A stretch of DNA of 64,000 nucleotides from DASQPR01 sp035713725 (GTDB lineage Bacteria; Actinomycetota; Actinomycetes; Mycobacteriales; Micromonosporaceae). The stretch lies in NCBI GenBank assembly GCA_035713725.1, contig DASTMZ010000078.1, forward strand, positions 18,469 to 82,468. The letters run 5' to 3'. A model generated the notes under the pieces. That model was given only the letters and a program-made list of their open reading frames with translations. It had not been told where the DNA came from and made no database searches. The position numbers were made by a program, and so were the translations under genes. This document shows, one piece after another, positions 17,415 to 25,473 of this stretch (its first letter is position 1; the number at the start of each line of letters is the position of its first letter).

Positions 17415-18868
17415 CAGGCATCCAATGCTTTGGCAAGCATGCTGCGCTGGACTTTGCCGGTCGGCCCCTTCGGGATCGAGTCGGCGATATGGATCCGCCG
17501 CGGGATCTTGAAAGGCGCGAGTTGACCGCTGCAGTGCTCGATTAGTTCCTTAGGCCCGACGCCGCCGCGCGTCACCACTACGGCGTGGACCACTTCGCCG
17601 TACTTCTCGTCCGGCGCCGCATATGTTGCCGCCTCCACGACGCTCGGATGCGTCAGCAGTGCCTCGTCGACCTCCCGGGGCGAGATCTTTTCGCCACCAC
17701 GGTTGATCATCTCTTTGATCCGTCCGACAAGGCGTACGTAACCGGTGTCTGATACCTGCCCTAGATCACCGGTACGGAACCAACCATCGCGAAACGAAGC
17801 TGCGTTTGCCGCCGGATTGTCGAGGTAGCCGCTAGTGATCGACGCACCACGCACAACCACCTCGCCAGTCTCACCGGGCGGCAGATGAGACCAGTCCGAA
17901 TCCACAATCGAAATCTCGGTACCGGTGGCAACCCCGACACTCCCCGGAACGCGTGCCTTCGGTGGTAGCGGATTCGACGCCAACTGATGCGTTGCCTCGG
18001 TCATCCCGTACGCCTCGAGCACCGGCACACCGGTGTCGCTCTCGAGCCGGGCAGCGAGGGTCGGAGGCAGGGATGACGACGCCGAGCGAATGAACCGCAA
18101 ACGATGCTCGCGCTGCGGTCCTTTGGGGATGCTGGCCAGCATCGTAGGAACTGCCGAAACCCACGTGATCTCGTGCTCGGCCATGAGTTCCCAAAACGCG
18201 CTCATGCGCACTCGGGACGGCATCATGACGGTACCCCCGCTGGCCAACGTGGTGAGCGCGACGCCGACCAGCCCGTGCACGTGGAACAACGGCATCATGC
18301 AGAACGCGGTATCGCCCGGACCGCACTCGTAGGTGGCGGCGATCGTGGCGGTGCTCGCCGCGACATTCGCTTGCGAGAGTGGAACGCTCTTCGGGCCGCC
18401 GGTCGTGCCACTGGTCTGCAAGATCAGCGCAATTGCGTCGTCACGCATTGGCGGAAGGGAACTGTTGGCAGCGATCGCGTCCGCGGGCGAGCTGTCAATG
18501 TCGATGCCGGAGACCGGCACACCCATCGCCTCGTAGGCCGACCGCGGCCCGTCGGCTTGGTGCACCAGCGCGTGGCTCGGATGCAGATCGCGCGCATGGC
18601 GCTCCAACTCCGACGACGTCAGCGCCGCGCTGACGGGCAGCGCCGTCGCCCCAGCACGAAGGATGCAGAGAAAGCCGACCGTGGATTCGATGCCGGTCCA
18701 CGCAGTGACGACGACCCGGTCGCCAGGCCGTATCCCTGCCTGGACCAGTCGGCTGGCGCCCGTGTCGACGATTCGTCGCAGTTCGCCGTAACTGATCGAA
18801 ATGTTGCGCAGCGGATCGAGTAGCGCGGTCTTGGCGTCGTTTCCGGACCACAATTCATAAACACCCAC
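17414..18868 (-). CDS. AMP-forming acyl-CoA synthetase / ligase
   Basis: A 484-residue ANL-superfamily enzyme that activates a carboxylate with ATP and joins it to CoA. Motifs in order: the P-loop LQTSGTTGGPKSVPLS near 150, the AYGMTEATHQ motif near 290, GWFRTGDLGQ near 370, and the catalytic Lys in PKGPTGKVQRS close to the C-terminus. At 484 residues it is on the short side, like oxalyl-CoA and some short-chain dicarboxylate ligases. GTG 18,868 is taken as start. It shares one base with the downstream reductase gene and is divergent (65 bp) from the FAH gene, forming a small carboxylate catabolic locus under the FadR-type regulator. Confidence 0.9.
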   Translation of the reverse strand: MGVYELWSGNDAKTALLDPLRNISISYGELRRIVDTGASRLVQAGIRPGDRVVVTAWTGIESTVGFLCILRAGATALPVSAALTSSELERHARDLHPSHALVHQADGPRSAYEAMGVPVSGIDIDSSPADAIAANSSLPPMRDDAIALILQTSGTTGGPKSVPLSQANVAASTATIAATYECGPGDTAFCMMPLFHVHGLVGVALTTLASGGTVMMPSRVRMSAFWELMAEHEITWVSAVPTMLASIPKGPQREHRLRFIRSASSSLPPTLAARLESDTGVPVLEAYGMTEATHQLASNPLPPKARVPGSVGVATGTEISIVDSDWSHLPPGETGEVVVRGASITSGYLDNPAANAASFRDGWFRTGDLGQVSDTGYVRLVGRIKEMINRGGEKISPREVDEALLTHPSVVEAATYAAPDEKYGEVVHAVVVTRGGVGPKELIEHCSGQLAPFKIPRRIHIADSIPKGPTGKVQRSMLAKALDA

Positions 18869-18933
18869 CGCGGGAGTGTATCCACGATGGCTCAGAATCG
18901 GCAGTCTTGGATCCCAGATGCTAGCTTGCTGGC

Positions 18934-19716
18934 GTGAGATGGATCCGCTTTGAAGACCGTAGTGGTCATGTCGGCTTCGGCGCCATGGACGCGGACGACA
19001 GCCCGGCGACGATCGCCGTCCATCACGGCGATCTGTTCGGTCAGACCACGTCGACCGGGCAACGGTTCGACCTGACTGAGGTCACCGTCCTTCCCCCGTG
19101 TCAACCCTCGAAGATGATCGGGCTGTGGAACAACTCCCACAGCGTCGCTGCGAAGAACGGCTGGCCGACACCAACCGAGCCGCTGTACTTCTTCAAGCCC
19201 CCATCGTCATTCATCGGCGATCGCGGACCGATCCGCCGGCCCGCGTCATACGACGGGCACATCGTCTACGAGGGCGAACTTGGTGTGGTGATCGGAACGA
19301 CTTGCACGGACGTCGCCCTTGCTGACGTCGATGAGGTGGTATGTGGCTATACGTGCGTCAACGACATCACCGCGCTCGGACTGGTCAACGGGGACGCACA
19401 GTTCGCACAATGGTCTCGAGCCAAGGGTTTTGACACCTTCGGTGCGTTTGGGCCAGTCATTTCAACCGACCTCGACCCGGATCACGTGCAAATCCGCACG
19501 ATCGTGGGCGGCAAGGTCCGCCAGGATTACAGCTCGGCCGACCTGATCTTCTCGCCACGGCAACTCGTCAGTCTCATCTCGCGCGACATGACCTTGTGCC
19601 CAGGGGATGTCATCGCATGCGGTACGTCGACGGGCGTCCTAGCCATGCGACCCGGCGTACCAGTAGACGTGTGTATCGAAGGCATCGGCGAGCTCACGAA
19701 CGCGCTGCAGCTGTGA
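18934..19716 (+). CDS. Fumarylacetoacetate hydrolase (FAH) family protein
   Basis: A 260-residue FAH-fold enzyme. The N-terminal 60 residues form the small beta domain; the catalytic domain starts at PSKMIGLWNNSHSVAAKNG. Metal ligands of the family are visible: Glu in HIVYEGELGVVIG (E-x-E pattern) and Asp in YTCVNDITALG, with KGFDTFGAFGPVI and the GTSTGVLAMRPG ending typical of FAH/HpcE hydrolases and isomerases. Substrates are beta-diketo acids or oxaloacetate-like compounds. GTG 18,934 is the start. It is divergent from the acyl-CoA synthetase operon and probably works in the same route. Confidence 0.9.
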   Translation: MRWIRFEDRSGHVGFGAMDADDSPATIAVHHGDLFGQTTSTGQRFDLTEVTVLPPCQPSKMIGLWNNSHSVAAKNGWPTPTEPLYFFKPPSSFIGDRGPIRRPASYDGHIVYEGELGVVIGTTCTDVALADVDEVVCGYTCVNDITALGLVNGDAQFAQWSRAKGFDTFGAFGPVISTDLDPDHVQIRTIVGGKVRQDYSSADLIFSPRQLVSLISRDMTLCPGDVIACGTSTGVLAMRPGVPVDVCIEGIGELTNALQL

Positions 19717-20064
19717 TCCCGTACACACGCTACCCGCCGTCAACCGCACCGTTGTTGCCCGAACCGAGCGCTGCGGGACCCGTTTGGGTATCGCCAGTGG
19801 CAGTCGACGGCGTCTGCGGCCCGGCGGTGCTTGTCGTGCCCACCGCAGAACGGGTGAGCGGTAACCGGCTCATCGCCGCTCTCCGCGTCGCTGCCGAGGT
19901 GTGGGGCTGGGGAACTGGTCGGAGCCGAGAACACGGACCCGCCGCAACGGCAAGTGGTGGGAAACTTGAAAAGGTCTTGGCCGGGGTGTCGTATCGACAG
20001 GATCGCGTTCGTAGAGACGGTGAGTGGCAGTCATGCGGGCTGCCGGTGACCGGAGGAGCTTGAC
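19717..20064. other. Intergenic region, no gene seen
   Basis: 348 bp between the FAH gene and the YCII gene. I find no reading frame with protein-like composition on either strand and no tRNA-like fold. The last bases carry a strong ribosome-binding site (GGAGGAG) for the YCII gene. Confidence 0.6.
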
Positions 20065-20424
20065 ATGGCGCTGTACCTGATCGCCTTCAACGACGAGTGG
20101 GCGCCCGACCTCACGTTGGAGGAACTGCGCGAGACGGCGGCGCGCGACCGGGTCGTGACCGAGGAGATGATGGCGGCCGGTGTCTTCGTTTTCAGCGACG
20201 GCGGTCTGGGCGCGTCGACCGCCGTGTGCAGCGTAGACCCTAGCAACGGCTCGCCGGTGTTCACCGACGGGCCGTACGTCGAGACCAAGGAGCACCTCGG
20301 CGGTTTCACGGTCGTCGATGTGCCCGACGAAGCCGCGGCGCGGTATTGGGCTGGCCGGATCGCGGTTGCGGTCGGCTGGCCGCAGGAGTTGCACAAGTTC
20401 CCGCATCGCGCCGCGTTGCGCTGA
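20065..20424 (+). CDS. YCII-related (DGPF) family protein
   Basis: A 119-residue protein of the YCII/DGPF superfamily, a ferredoxin-like alpha-beta fold of unclear enzymatic role. The family signature is seen in VFTDGPYVETKEHLGGF (residues 68-84; DGPF-like DGPY followed by E-x-K-E-x-L-G-G) and the later D.P.EAAARYWAGRI helix. In actinobacteria such genes often accompany ECF sigma factors of the ECF41/42 type, but none is adjacent here. A good GGAGGAG site lies 7 bp upstream of the ATG. Confidence 0.9.
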   Translation: MALYLIAFNDEWAPDLTLEELRETAARDRVVTEEMMAAGVFVFSDGGLGASTAVCSVDPSNGSPVFTDGPYVETKEHLGGFTVVDVPDEAAARYWAGRIAVAVGWPQELHKFPHRAALR

Positions 20425-20903
20425 CACTCAGTCTGGCGCCTTGTCGTAACCGCGAAGGCCAGGAGCTAGCTGGATCGGCCAATGCACGTGAGCCTGCGGG
20501 ACGGCGCGGGACGGGTGCGGGCCGCTCGGGCATGCTAAGTGTTACACCGCGCAGTAGCGGGCAGGTCTGCGCCTTGCTGTGCTCCCACTCTGCTCCCGGA
20601 TTTCGGCAGACCTCAACTGGCCACTGTGGACGAACTGGCCGCTACGGCGTCTACAGATGTGTCGCACCCAGATAAACGTGGCGGCGGCGCCGCAGCGATC
20701 GCGGGCCGCGCTGTGTCACTAGGACGGCGGGTTTATTGTCGAGGCGGCGGCCGCAATCGATTTGTCCGGCTATCGCCTCGACACCCACCTGACTTGCCCA
20801 CTCGGGGCTCGGGATTTCGGCCGGACGGTCCCGCTACCGCGTGCTACGTCGTCATACGAGCGAGAAGCCAAGACTCTACGCGGATTGGAAGGGATCGGTA
20901 GCA
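20425..20903. other. Intergenic region, no gene seen
   Basis: 479 bp between the YCII and SnoaL-like genes. Several short frames exist but none shows third-position G/C bias together with recognisable protein sequence. It contains GCTCCCACTCTGCTCCC around 20,581, a short direct repeat of unknown meaning. The end carries GGAAGGGA as ribosome-binding site for the next gene. Confidence 0.5.
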
Positions 20904-21344
20904 ATGCCTACGCAACGTGAAGTAGACGAAGCCAAGATCAGGCAGCAGATCGACAAGATTGTCGAAGGTATCCGGGCCAAGGATCTCGAGGGCCTACGGC
21001 AACTCTACGCAAACGACGTCGTGTCCTTCGACGTCGAGCCTCCGCTGCAGCACGTAGGGATAGCGGCGAAGTTGACGAACTGGGCCAACGTGTTCACGTT
21101 GTTCCAGGATGCGAATTATGAGGTGCGTGACCTGACCCTGACCGTGGGCGATGACGTGGCGTTCGGGCACGGCTTCGGTCGTCTCGGCGGCACCCTGAAG
21201 AACGGCGCGGGGACGAGCGGGATGTGGGTCCGCGCTACCTTCTGCTTCCGAAAGCTCGACGGCAATTGGTTGATAGTGCACGACCAGGTCTCCGTACCGT
21301 TCGACATTGCCACCGGCAAGGGAGTGACCGACCTCGAACCCTGA
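20904..21344 (+). CDS. SnoaL-like / NTF2-fold (DUF4440-type) protein
   Basis: A 146-residue protein with the cone-shaped NTF2-like pattern: an N-terminal helix (KIRQQIDKIVEGIRAKDLEGLRQLYANDVVSFDVEPP, split over two helices), VGIAAKLTNWANVF in the middle, then strands VRDLTLTVGDDVAFGHGFGRL, VRATFCFRKLDGNWLIVHDQ and the VSVPFD end. Similar proteins are ketosteroid-isomerase-like or of unknown function. ATG 20,904 is chosen because of the GGAAGGGA site 10 bp upstream; a longer frame upstream has no family sequence. It stands alone. Confidence 0.85.
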   Translation: MPTQREVDEAKIRQQIDKIVEGIRAKDLEGLRQLYANDVVSFDVEPPLQHVGIAAKLTNWANVFTLFQDANYEVRDLTLTVGDDVAFGHGFGRLGGTLKNGAGTSGMWVRATFCFRKLDGNWLIVHDQVSVPFDIATGKGVTDLEP

Positions 21345-21563
21345 CGAGTCGCATGAAGGTTCGGGGCAGCGATCCGGCGGTCCACGAGCGGCTTGGCCTT
21401 CCGGTACCTGCGATGCCGACCCAGGCGTACGAGAGCCGGGGGAACCGTCACCGGGCGATACCACCCGGAACCGTCGACGATCGGTTAACGCCACAACCCT
21501 GCGCTGGCTGTGGCAGCGGGCCGGTGCACGCAGATCCGGGATCGGCTTGGTCGGTCGTCGTCG

Positions 21564-22115
21564 TTACGCGGAGGGCGACGGCCCGAGCGGGGCGTGGCCG
21601 GCGATGGCGCGGGTCCATTCGTCGATCACCATGTACCCGATCTTCCCGGATGCGCAGTCGATGCCGACCTTGCCCCAGAAGTGGGGCCCGTTGGAATAGA
21701 AGGCCACGCTGCTGCCCGCCGGTCGGTCGTGTCCCTCGGTGTCCGGGGGTTCGTATTCCGCGGCCTCGAAGGTGACAGTGGCCGGCAGTCGCACGCCTAG
21801 GTCATACAGCGACGCGAGGTGGTCGTGGATTTCGCCCAGGGTCAGCACCTCGGGGTCAGACGGATCCTTCCACGTGAATTCGTGGTGCCCGCCGAACTGG
21901 TCGACCGCAAGCGCCAGGTCATGCCGGTTGAACGCGGAGGCGAACTGGGGGTACCGGTCGGTTCGCTGGCTGCCGTCGCAGTGCGGCGTCGCGGATACGA
22001 CCGAGGCTGGGTGGCTCGTCGCGCTCGCCGCAGCGGTCGTCTTGGCGCCGGAGGTGCATCCGACGAGAGCGAGGACAAGGCCCGCCATAACGCAACCGCG
22101 GACGAACTTTGACAT
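21564..22115 (-). CDS. Putative lipoprotein with NTF2-like pattern, unknown function
   Basis: A 183-residue predicted lipoprotein with signal peptide and lipobox LALVGC at residues 15-20, followed by an Ala/Thr/Ser-rich linker. The folded part (FASAFNRHDLALAVDQF at the start, then VLTLGEIHDHLASLYDLG) has the spacing of an extracytoplasmic SnoaL/NTF2-like domain, but this is weak. GGAG lies upstream of the ATG. No functional partner is evident; the SnoaL-like gene ends 219 bp away on the opposite strand. Confidence 0.75.
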   Translation of the reverse strand: MSKFVRGCVMAGLVLALVGCTSGAKTTAAASATSHPASVVSATPHCDGSQRTDRYPQFASAFNRHDLALAVDQFGGHHEFTWKDPSDPEVLTLGEIHDHLASLYDLGVRLPATVTFEAAEYEPPDTEGHDRPAGSSVAFYSNGPHFWGKVGIDCASGKIGYMVIDEWTRAIAGHAPLGPSPSA

Positions 22116-22474
22116 GTCCGATCACGTCTCCTGGTGACGTCTGCGACGCCCGACCGTGGCTGGACATCCACCGCAGATCAGCGTCGGACCGCACGCGCAC
22201 ACCGGTCAGTGCCTGAGCGGCGGTCGTCGCCGAATCCGCGCTCAATCGTTGCCGCGGTGTGATGCGCGGGCGTTCAGGTGCTGCCAGTTGACATGGCGTT
22301 CGGCATCGTCGCTGCTTGGCGCTCGACGGGTTCGGCCGTCCGGAGCGTTCATTGATCAGTCTCTGCAGCTCCTCGTTGTTGACCGTTACCGCGTCGATGT
22401 CGGCGCCAGCCGCCGCTGTGACGGACCCCGGCGGATGAAACAGGGCGCTTGAACGCCTCTGACGCCCGCCGCCG
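22116..22474. other. Intergenic region, no gene seen
   Basis: 359 bp between the lipoprotein gene and the VOC gene. A minus-strand frame contains the protein-like run VNNEELQRLINERSG near 22,350, but it lacks a start, a ribosome-binding site and a recognisable family, so I do not call a gene. Confidence 0.45.
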
Positions 22475-22954
22475 TCATCCGGGCAGGTCTTCGGGTCGCT
22501 TCTCGGCGAGCTGGCCATGGAGCACCCCGGTAGCCTGGCCGACTTCGATCATGTAGCCGTCGGGATCGCGGATGTAGCAGCGGATCTCTGCACCACGATC
22601 GATTGGCGGTGTGATGAACTCGGCGCCCTTGGCGCTCCACTCCTCATAGCAAGCCTGGATGTCGGCCACCCGCAGGTTCATGAAGCTCGAGACCGTGTTC
22701 CCGGCTTCATAGTTGACAACCGAGATGTCGGGCTTGTCGGGGGTAGGGGGACCGCCGGGGTTCATCAGTACCCACGCATTTGAGAGCTTGACCACACACG
22801 GGTTCTCCTCCATCACGACCTGGCCGCCGAGGACCTCGGAGTAGAACGCGCGAGACCGGGCCACGCTCCGGACGGTGAGGAACAGAGTGACGGCGAAGCC
22901 CTCCCTCGGCGCTGGCAGGTTCTCGAAGTCGATGAACGGCGTGTTCTCGCTCAT
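22475..22954 (-). CDS. VOC/glyoxalase superfamily protein
   Basis: A 159-residue one-chain VOC protein. The first half has FAVTLFLTVRSVARSRAFYSEVLGG with VVMEENPCVVKLSNAWVLMN, the second half SFMNLRVADIQACYEEWSAKG and REIRCYIRDPDGYMIEVGQ-like sequence ending in the usual E-V-G-Q motif, where Glu is the common metal ligand. Length and layout are normal. The substrate is unknown. ATG 22,954 has GGAG upstream. The first VOC gene of this window (1,047-1,484) is only distantly similar. Confidence 0.88.
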   Translation of the reverse strand: MSENTPFIDFENLPAPREGFAVTLFLTVRSVARSRAFYSEVLGGQVVMEENPCVVKLSNAWVLMNPGGPPTPDKPDISVVNYEAGNTVSSFMNLRVADIQACYEEWSAKGAEFITPPIDRGAEIRCYIRDPDGYMIEVGQATGVLHGQLAEKRPEDLPG

Positions 22955-23466
22955 GGCTCTGCACTCCTCTCTATCAGCCAGCGAGGATGATCGGCACTGT
23001 TCCGACCGGCCGGCTCGCGTTACGCCGCGTCCCGCGGGCCGGCCTCGCAGCGCGTGGACAGCCTCGCTGGCTATCCAAATGTGAACACGGAGGCTTCGGC
23101 ACCGGCCTGGTGAAACGTGATGTTAAGCCTGCGCTCCCGAACGGCGCCCTGCTGGCGAACGAGATGAAAGGACTCAGTTCCGTGCGGAGCCCGTTCCCGT
23201 CATCGTGGACATGGGCCTGGTTCGGTCAACATGGCGCGCGCCAGTTGCGGCGCGGCAATCGTCGGGTAACGGTCGAGATGCTCAGGCTCGGGATCGCGCG
23301 GACACCGTTGGGCGGTCCGCGTGCGGGATGGCGCCGTGACTGCCGGGTGACTCTCATGGACGCCGCACCTGATGTGGTCGTCGCGTCCTGTCTGATCTGA
23401 CGCGGCCCGTTCGTGGAAGGGTGGAAAGTTCGGCAGGGGTCGGGCCAGAGGGAAGGATCATCACCC
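22955..23466. other. Intergenic region, no gene seen
   Basis: 512 bp between the divergent VOC and LLM genes. No protein-like frame or RNA-like structure stands out; short frames here are compositionally unlike their neighbours. Promoters for both flanking genes must lie in it but I cannot place -35/-10 boxes with confidence. Confidence 0.5.
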
Positions 23467-24294
23467 ATGACTGCTTCATCGACAGACGCGGCCAGGCCGT
23501 TGCGGTTCGGAGTGGTGGCTCCGATCACTACCGACGTACCGACCTGGCGCGACCAGTTGCGTAGTCTGGCCGACAGCGGCTACTCGACAGTCTTGATGCC
23601 CGACGTGCCGCAATGGCAGCCTGCACCGGGTCCTGCGCTGGCCGTCGCGGCAACGATCACTGATATGCGAGTAGGCACGTGGGTGTACGCGTCCCCCGTG
23701 CGGCCGCCATGGAGCACCGCGTGGGAAGCGCATTCGCTGTCCGTGCTCACGGACGGCCGTTTCGAGATGGGCATCGGCACCGGCCGCCCGGGAATCGCAG
23801 CGCAGCTCCGTGAGCTGGGGTTGCCCGTGGTGCCGGCGAGCCAGCGGTCTGGCAAGGTGCGTGAGGTCGTCGCGGTGCTACGAGAACTCGACGGCCCAGA
23901 CCTACACACACCGGTGGTGATGGCCGTGGGTGGCCCGAAGGCGCAAGCGCTCGCGGCCGAGCTTGCCGACACGGTGACCTTCGTGATGCCGCAGATCGAG
24001 ACGCGGGCCGAGACTATGCAGCGGGTGCGCGAATTCGACAACGGTCGTGACGTCGAACTCGCGTTGCACGTGCCAGTGATCGGCGACAAAGTCGCTGCAT
24101 TCATGGCAGCGCCTGACACGGATCCTGTCGCCATCCGTGCCGCCGATTCGCTGGCCTTCCTCCCGAGCGATGCCGCGGCGGCGGCCGAGGAAATTCAACG
24201 GCGACGCGAAGAGATCGGCTTCTCCTACTTCGTGTTCGGAGCTGCCGTCGCTGACGTTCTCGCTCCAGTCATCGCCGAGTTGGCTGGACAGTAG
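23467..24294 (+). CDS. LLM-class F420-dependent oxidoreductase
   Basis: A 275-residue TIM-barrel of the luciferase-like monooxygenase family, shorter than most (about 300-340) and resembling the actinobacterial TIGR03621 group. Visible elements: RFGVVAPITTDVPTW at the start, AATITDMRVGTWVYASPVRPPW near 60, SVLTDGRFEMGIGTGRPG near 90 (the family's DGR-x-E-x-G-x-G motif) and VMAVGGPKAQALAAELADTV near 150. Members use F420H2 or FMNH2. ATG 23,467 is chosen for its GGAAGGA site about 9 bp upstream. Single gene, substrate unknown. Confidence 0.9.
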   Translation: MTASSTDAARPLRFGVVAPITTDVPTWRDQLRSLADSGYSTVLMPDVPQWQPAPGPALAVAATITDMRVGTWVYASPVRPPWSTAWEAHSLSVLTDGRFEMGIGTGRPGIAAQLRELGLPVVPASQRSGKVREVVAVLRELDGPDLHTPVVMAVGGPKAQALAAELADTVTFVMPQIETRAETMQRVREFDNGRDVELALHVPVIGDKVAAFMAAPDTDPVAIRAADSLAFLPSDAAAAAEEIQRRREEIGFSYFVFGAAVADVLAPVIAELAGQ

Positions 24295-24300
24295 TTCACT

Positions 24301-24318
24301 GCTGAACCGCGCTTCAGC
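24301..24318 (+). terminator. Short stem-loop after the LLM gene
   Basis: GCTGAA and TTCAGC form a 6-bp stem around the loop CCGCGC, starting 6 bp after the oxidoreductase stop. There is no T tract. Weak candidate terminator. Confidence 0.3.
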
Positions 24319-24760
24319 TACCGAGCGACAGACGCGGTCCGGCGAAGCCCGTCGGTTTGACCGAAGGATAATGAGGATCCCGCACACCGTCCCGTCGCCA
24401 GCCGGCGGCCCGGACTAAGTAGTGCGAGAGCGGCGCGCCGTTGACCCGTGGTCAGCACCTCCGACAGCCTCGGTCCCGGATGACTCCATCCACGAGTGAA
24501 CGCTGCGGGTGGAGACGATGGCTAGCTGAGAGCGTCCCAGGTTGCGCAGCAATGTCCGTCTACATTGACGGGTGTGTACCCCGATCCGTCGCACGACCCG
24601 GATACTCCGTACGTGTTCTTCGGCAGCCGGACCACAGCCGTCCACGGCAAGGCCGTCCGTTGGCCGATGAAGAAGCAGATGCTCAGGCGAAGTGTTCGCG
24701 CGGCGACACGAAGACGCCACACCCGACCAGTTGGTGGGCGACCGGTAGGGGGCGAACTGC
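24319..24760. other. Intergenic region, no gene seen
   Basis: About 440 bp without a supportable gene. Frames on both strands lack family similarity and good starts. Confidence 0.45.
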
Positions 24761-25201
24761 ATGTCTGGCAGTAAGTGGCAAGACGTACTTCAGTGGCGAG
24801 GCACGCTCACTCCGGAGGAGTTCTTCCACCTCCGGACCACACGCGCGTACCGCAAGTCCATCTTGTGGGGCCGCATGACAGCCGCGATGACGGTCGCCCT
24901 TATCAGCGACGCGCTTTACACGGCAAGTCACGACACCTTCGCCAACGAAGGTATCGCGAGCGTGCTCCTCCTCGTATCGATATTCGTGATGACCAAGATG
25001 GTCATCTGGGTCTTCCGGGCCGGGCTCGGGCAGATGTTCACCATCGTTCTGTACGTCCCACTCCGTAGTGCTATGGCCCAGCCACCCCCTCGATTCACTC
25101 GCGCTATGAGCAAACAGTGGCGCCGAGATGTATGGATACCGGGACAGCTCCGCAGAGACATCGGTCCGCCTGTGCAGGACACGGCCACCTCCGACCTGTA
25201 G
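24761..25201 (+). CDS. Hypothetical small membrane protein
   Basis: A 146-residue protein I do not recognise. It begins with a soluble, aromatic-rich segment (KWQDVLQWRGTLTPEEFFHL), then a hydrophobic stretch around residues 38-52 (MTAAMTVALISDALY), a clear membrane helix at about 66-85 (IASVLLLVSIFVMTKMVIWV) and another moderately hydrophobic segment (GQMFTIVLYVPLRSAM) before a basic, probably cytoplasmic tail. Third positions are strongly G/C, supporting a real gene. A G-rich run precedes the ATG. No close neighbours on the same strand. Confidence 0.6.
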   Translation: MSGSKWQDVLQWRGTLTPEEFFHLRTTRAYRKSILWGRMTAAMTVALISDALYTASHDTFANEGIASVLLLVSIFVMTKMVIWVFRAGLGQMFTIVLYVPLRSAMAQPPPRFTRAMSKQWRRDVWIPGQLRRDIGPPVQDTATSDL

Positions 25202-25473
25202 CGAGGCGCTCGAGATCCGCCGCCCTCGCCATAGCCGCCTGCAGCGTGCGACCTGCCAAAGGTGATTAGCAGCTTCGTGAGAAAGTCCCACTCAGCTTCG
25301 TTCACGTCGTGTTCGGCGGTCGCCGGGTCAGTCGCATCTGGTTCTGCCGGCCCTGCGCCTCAAGCTGGCCAACTGTGCGGTGCACGCGTGCCGTGCTGCG
25401 TGCCGACTGATTCGGTCGCATGGGCTGCCGCGTCGTGTGACGCGGGCGAGGCCCCGACGGGCGGCCGAGGCAA

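Noticed and set aside
22116..22474. Minus-strand frame with VNNEELQRLINERSG
   Set aside because: No start, no ribosome-binding site and no recognisable family; too little to support a gene or relic call.
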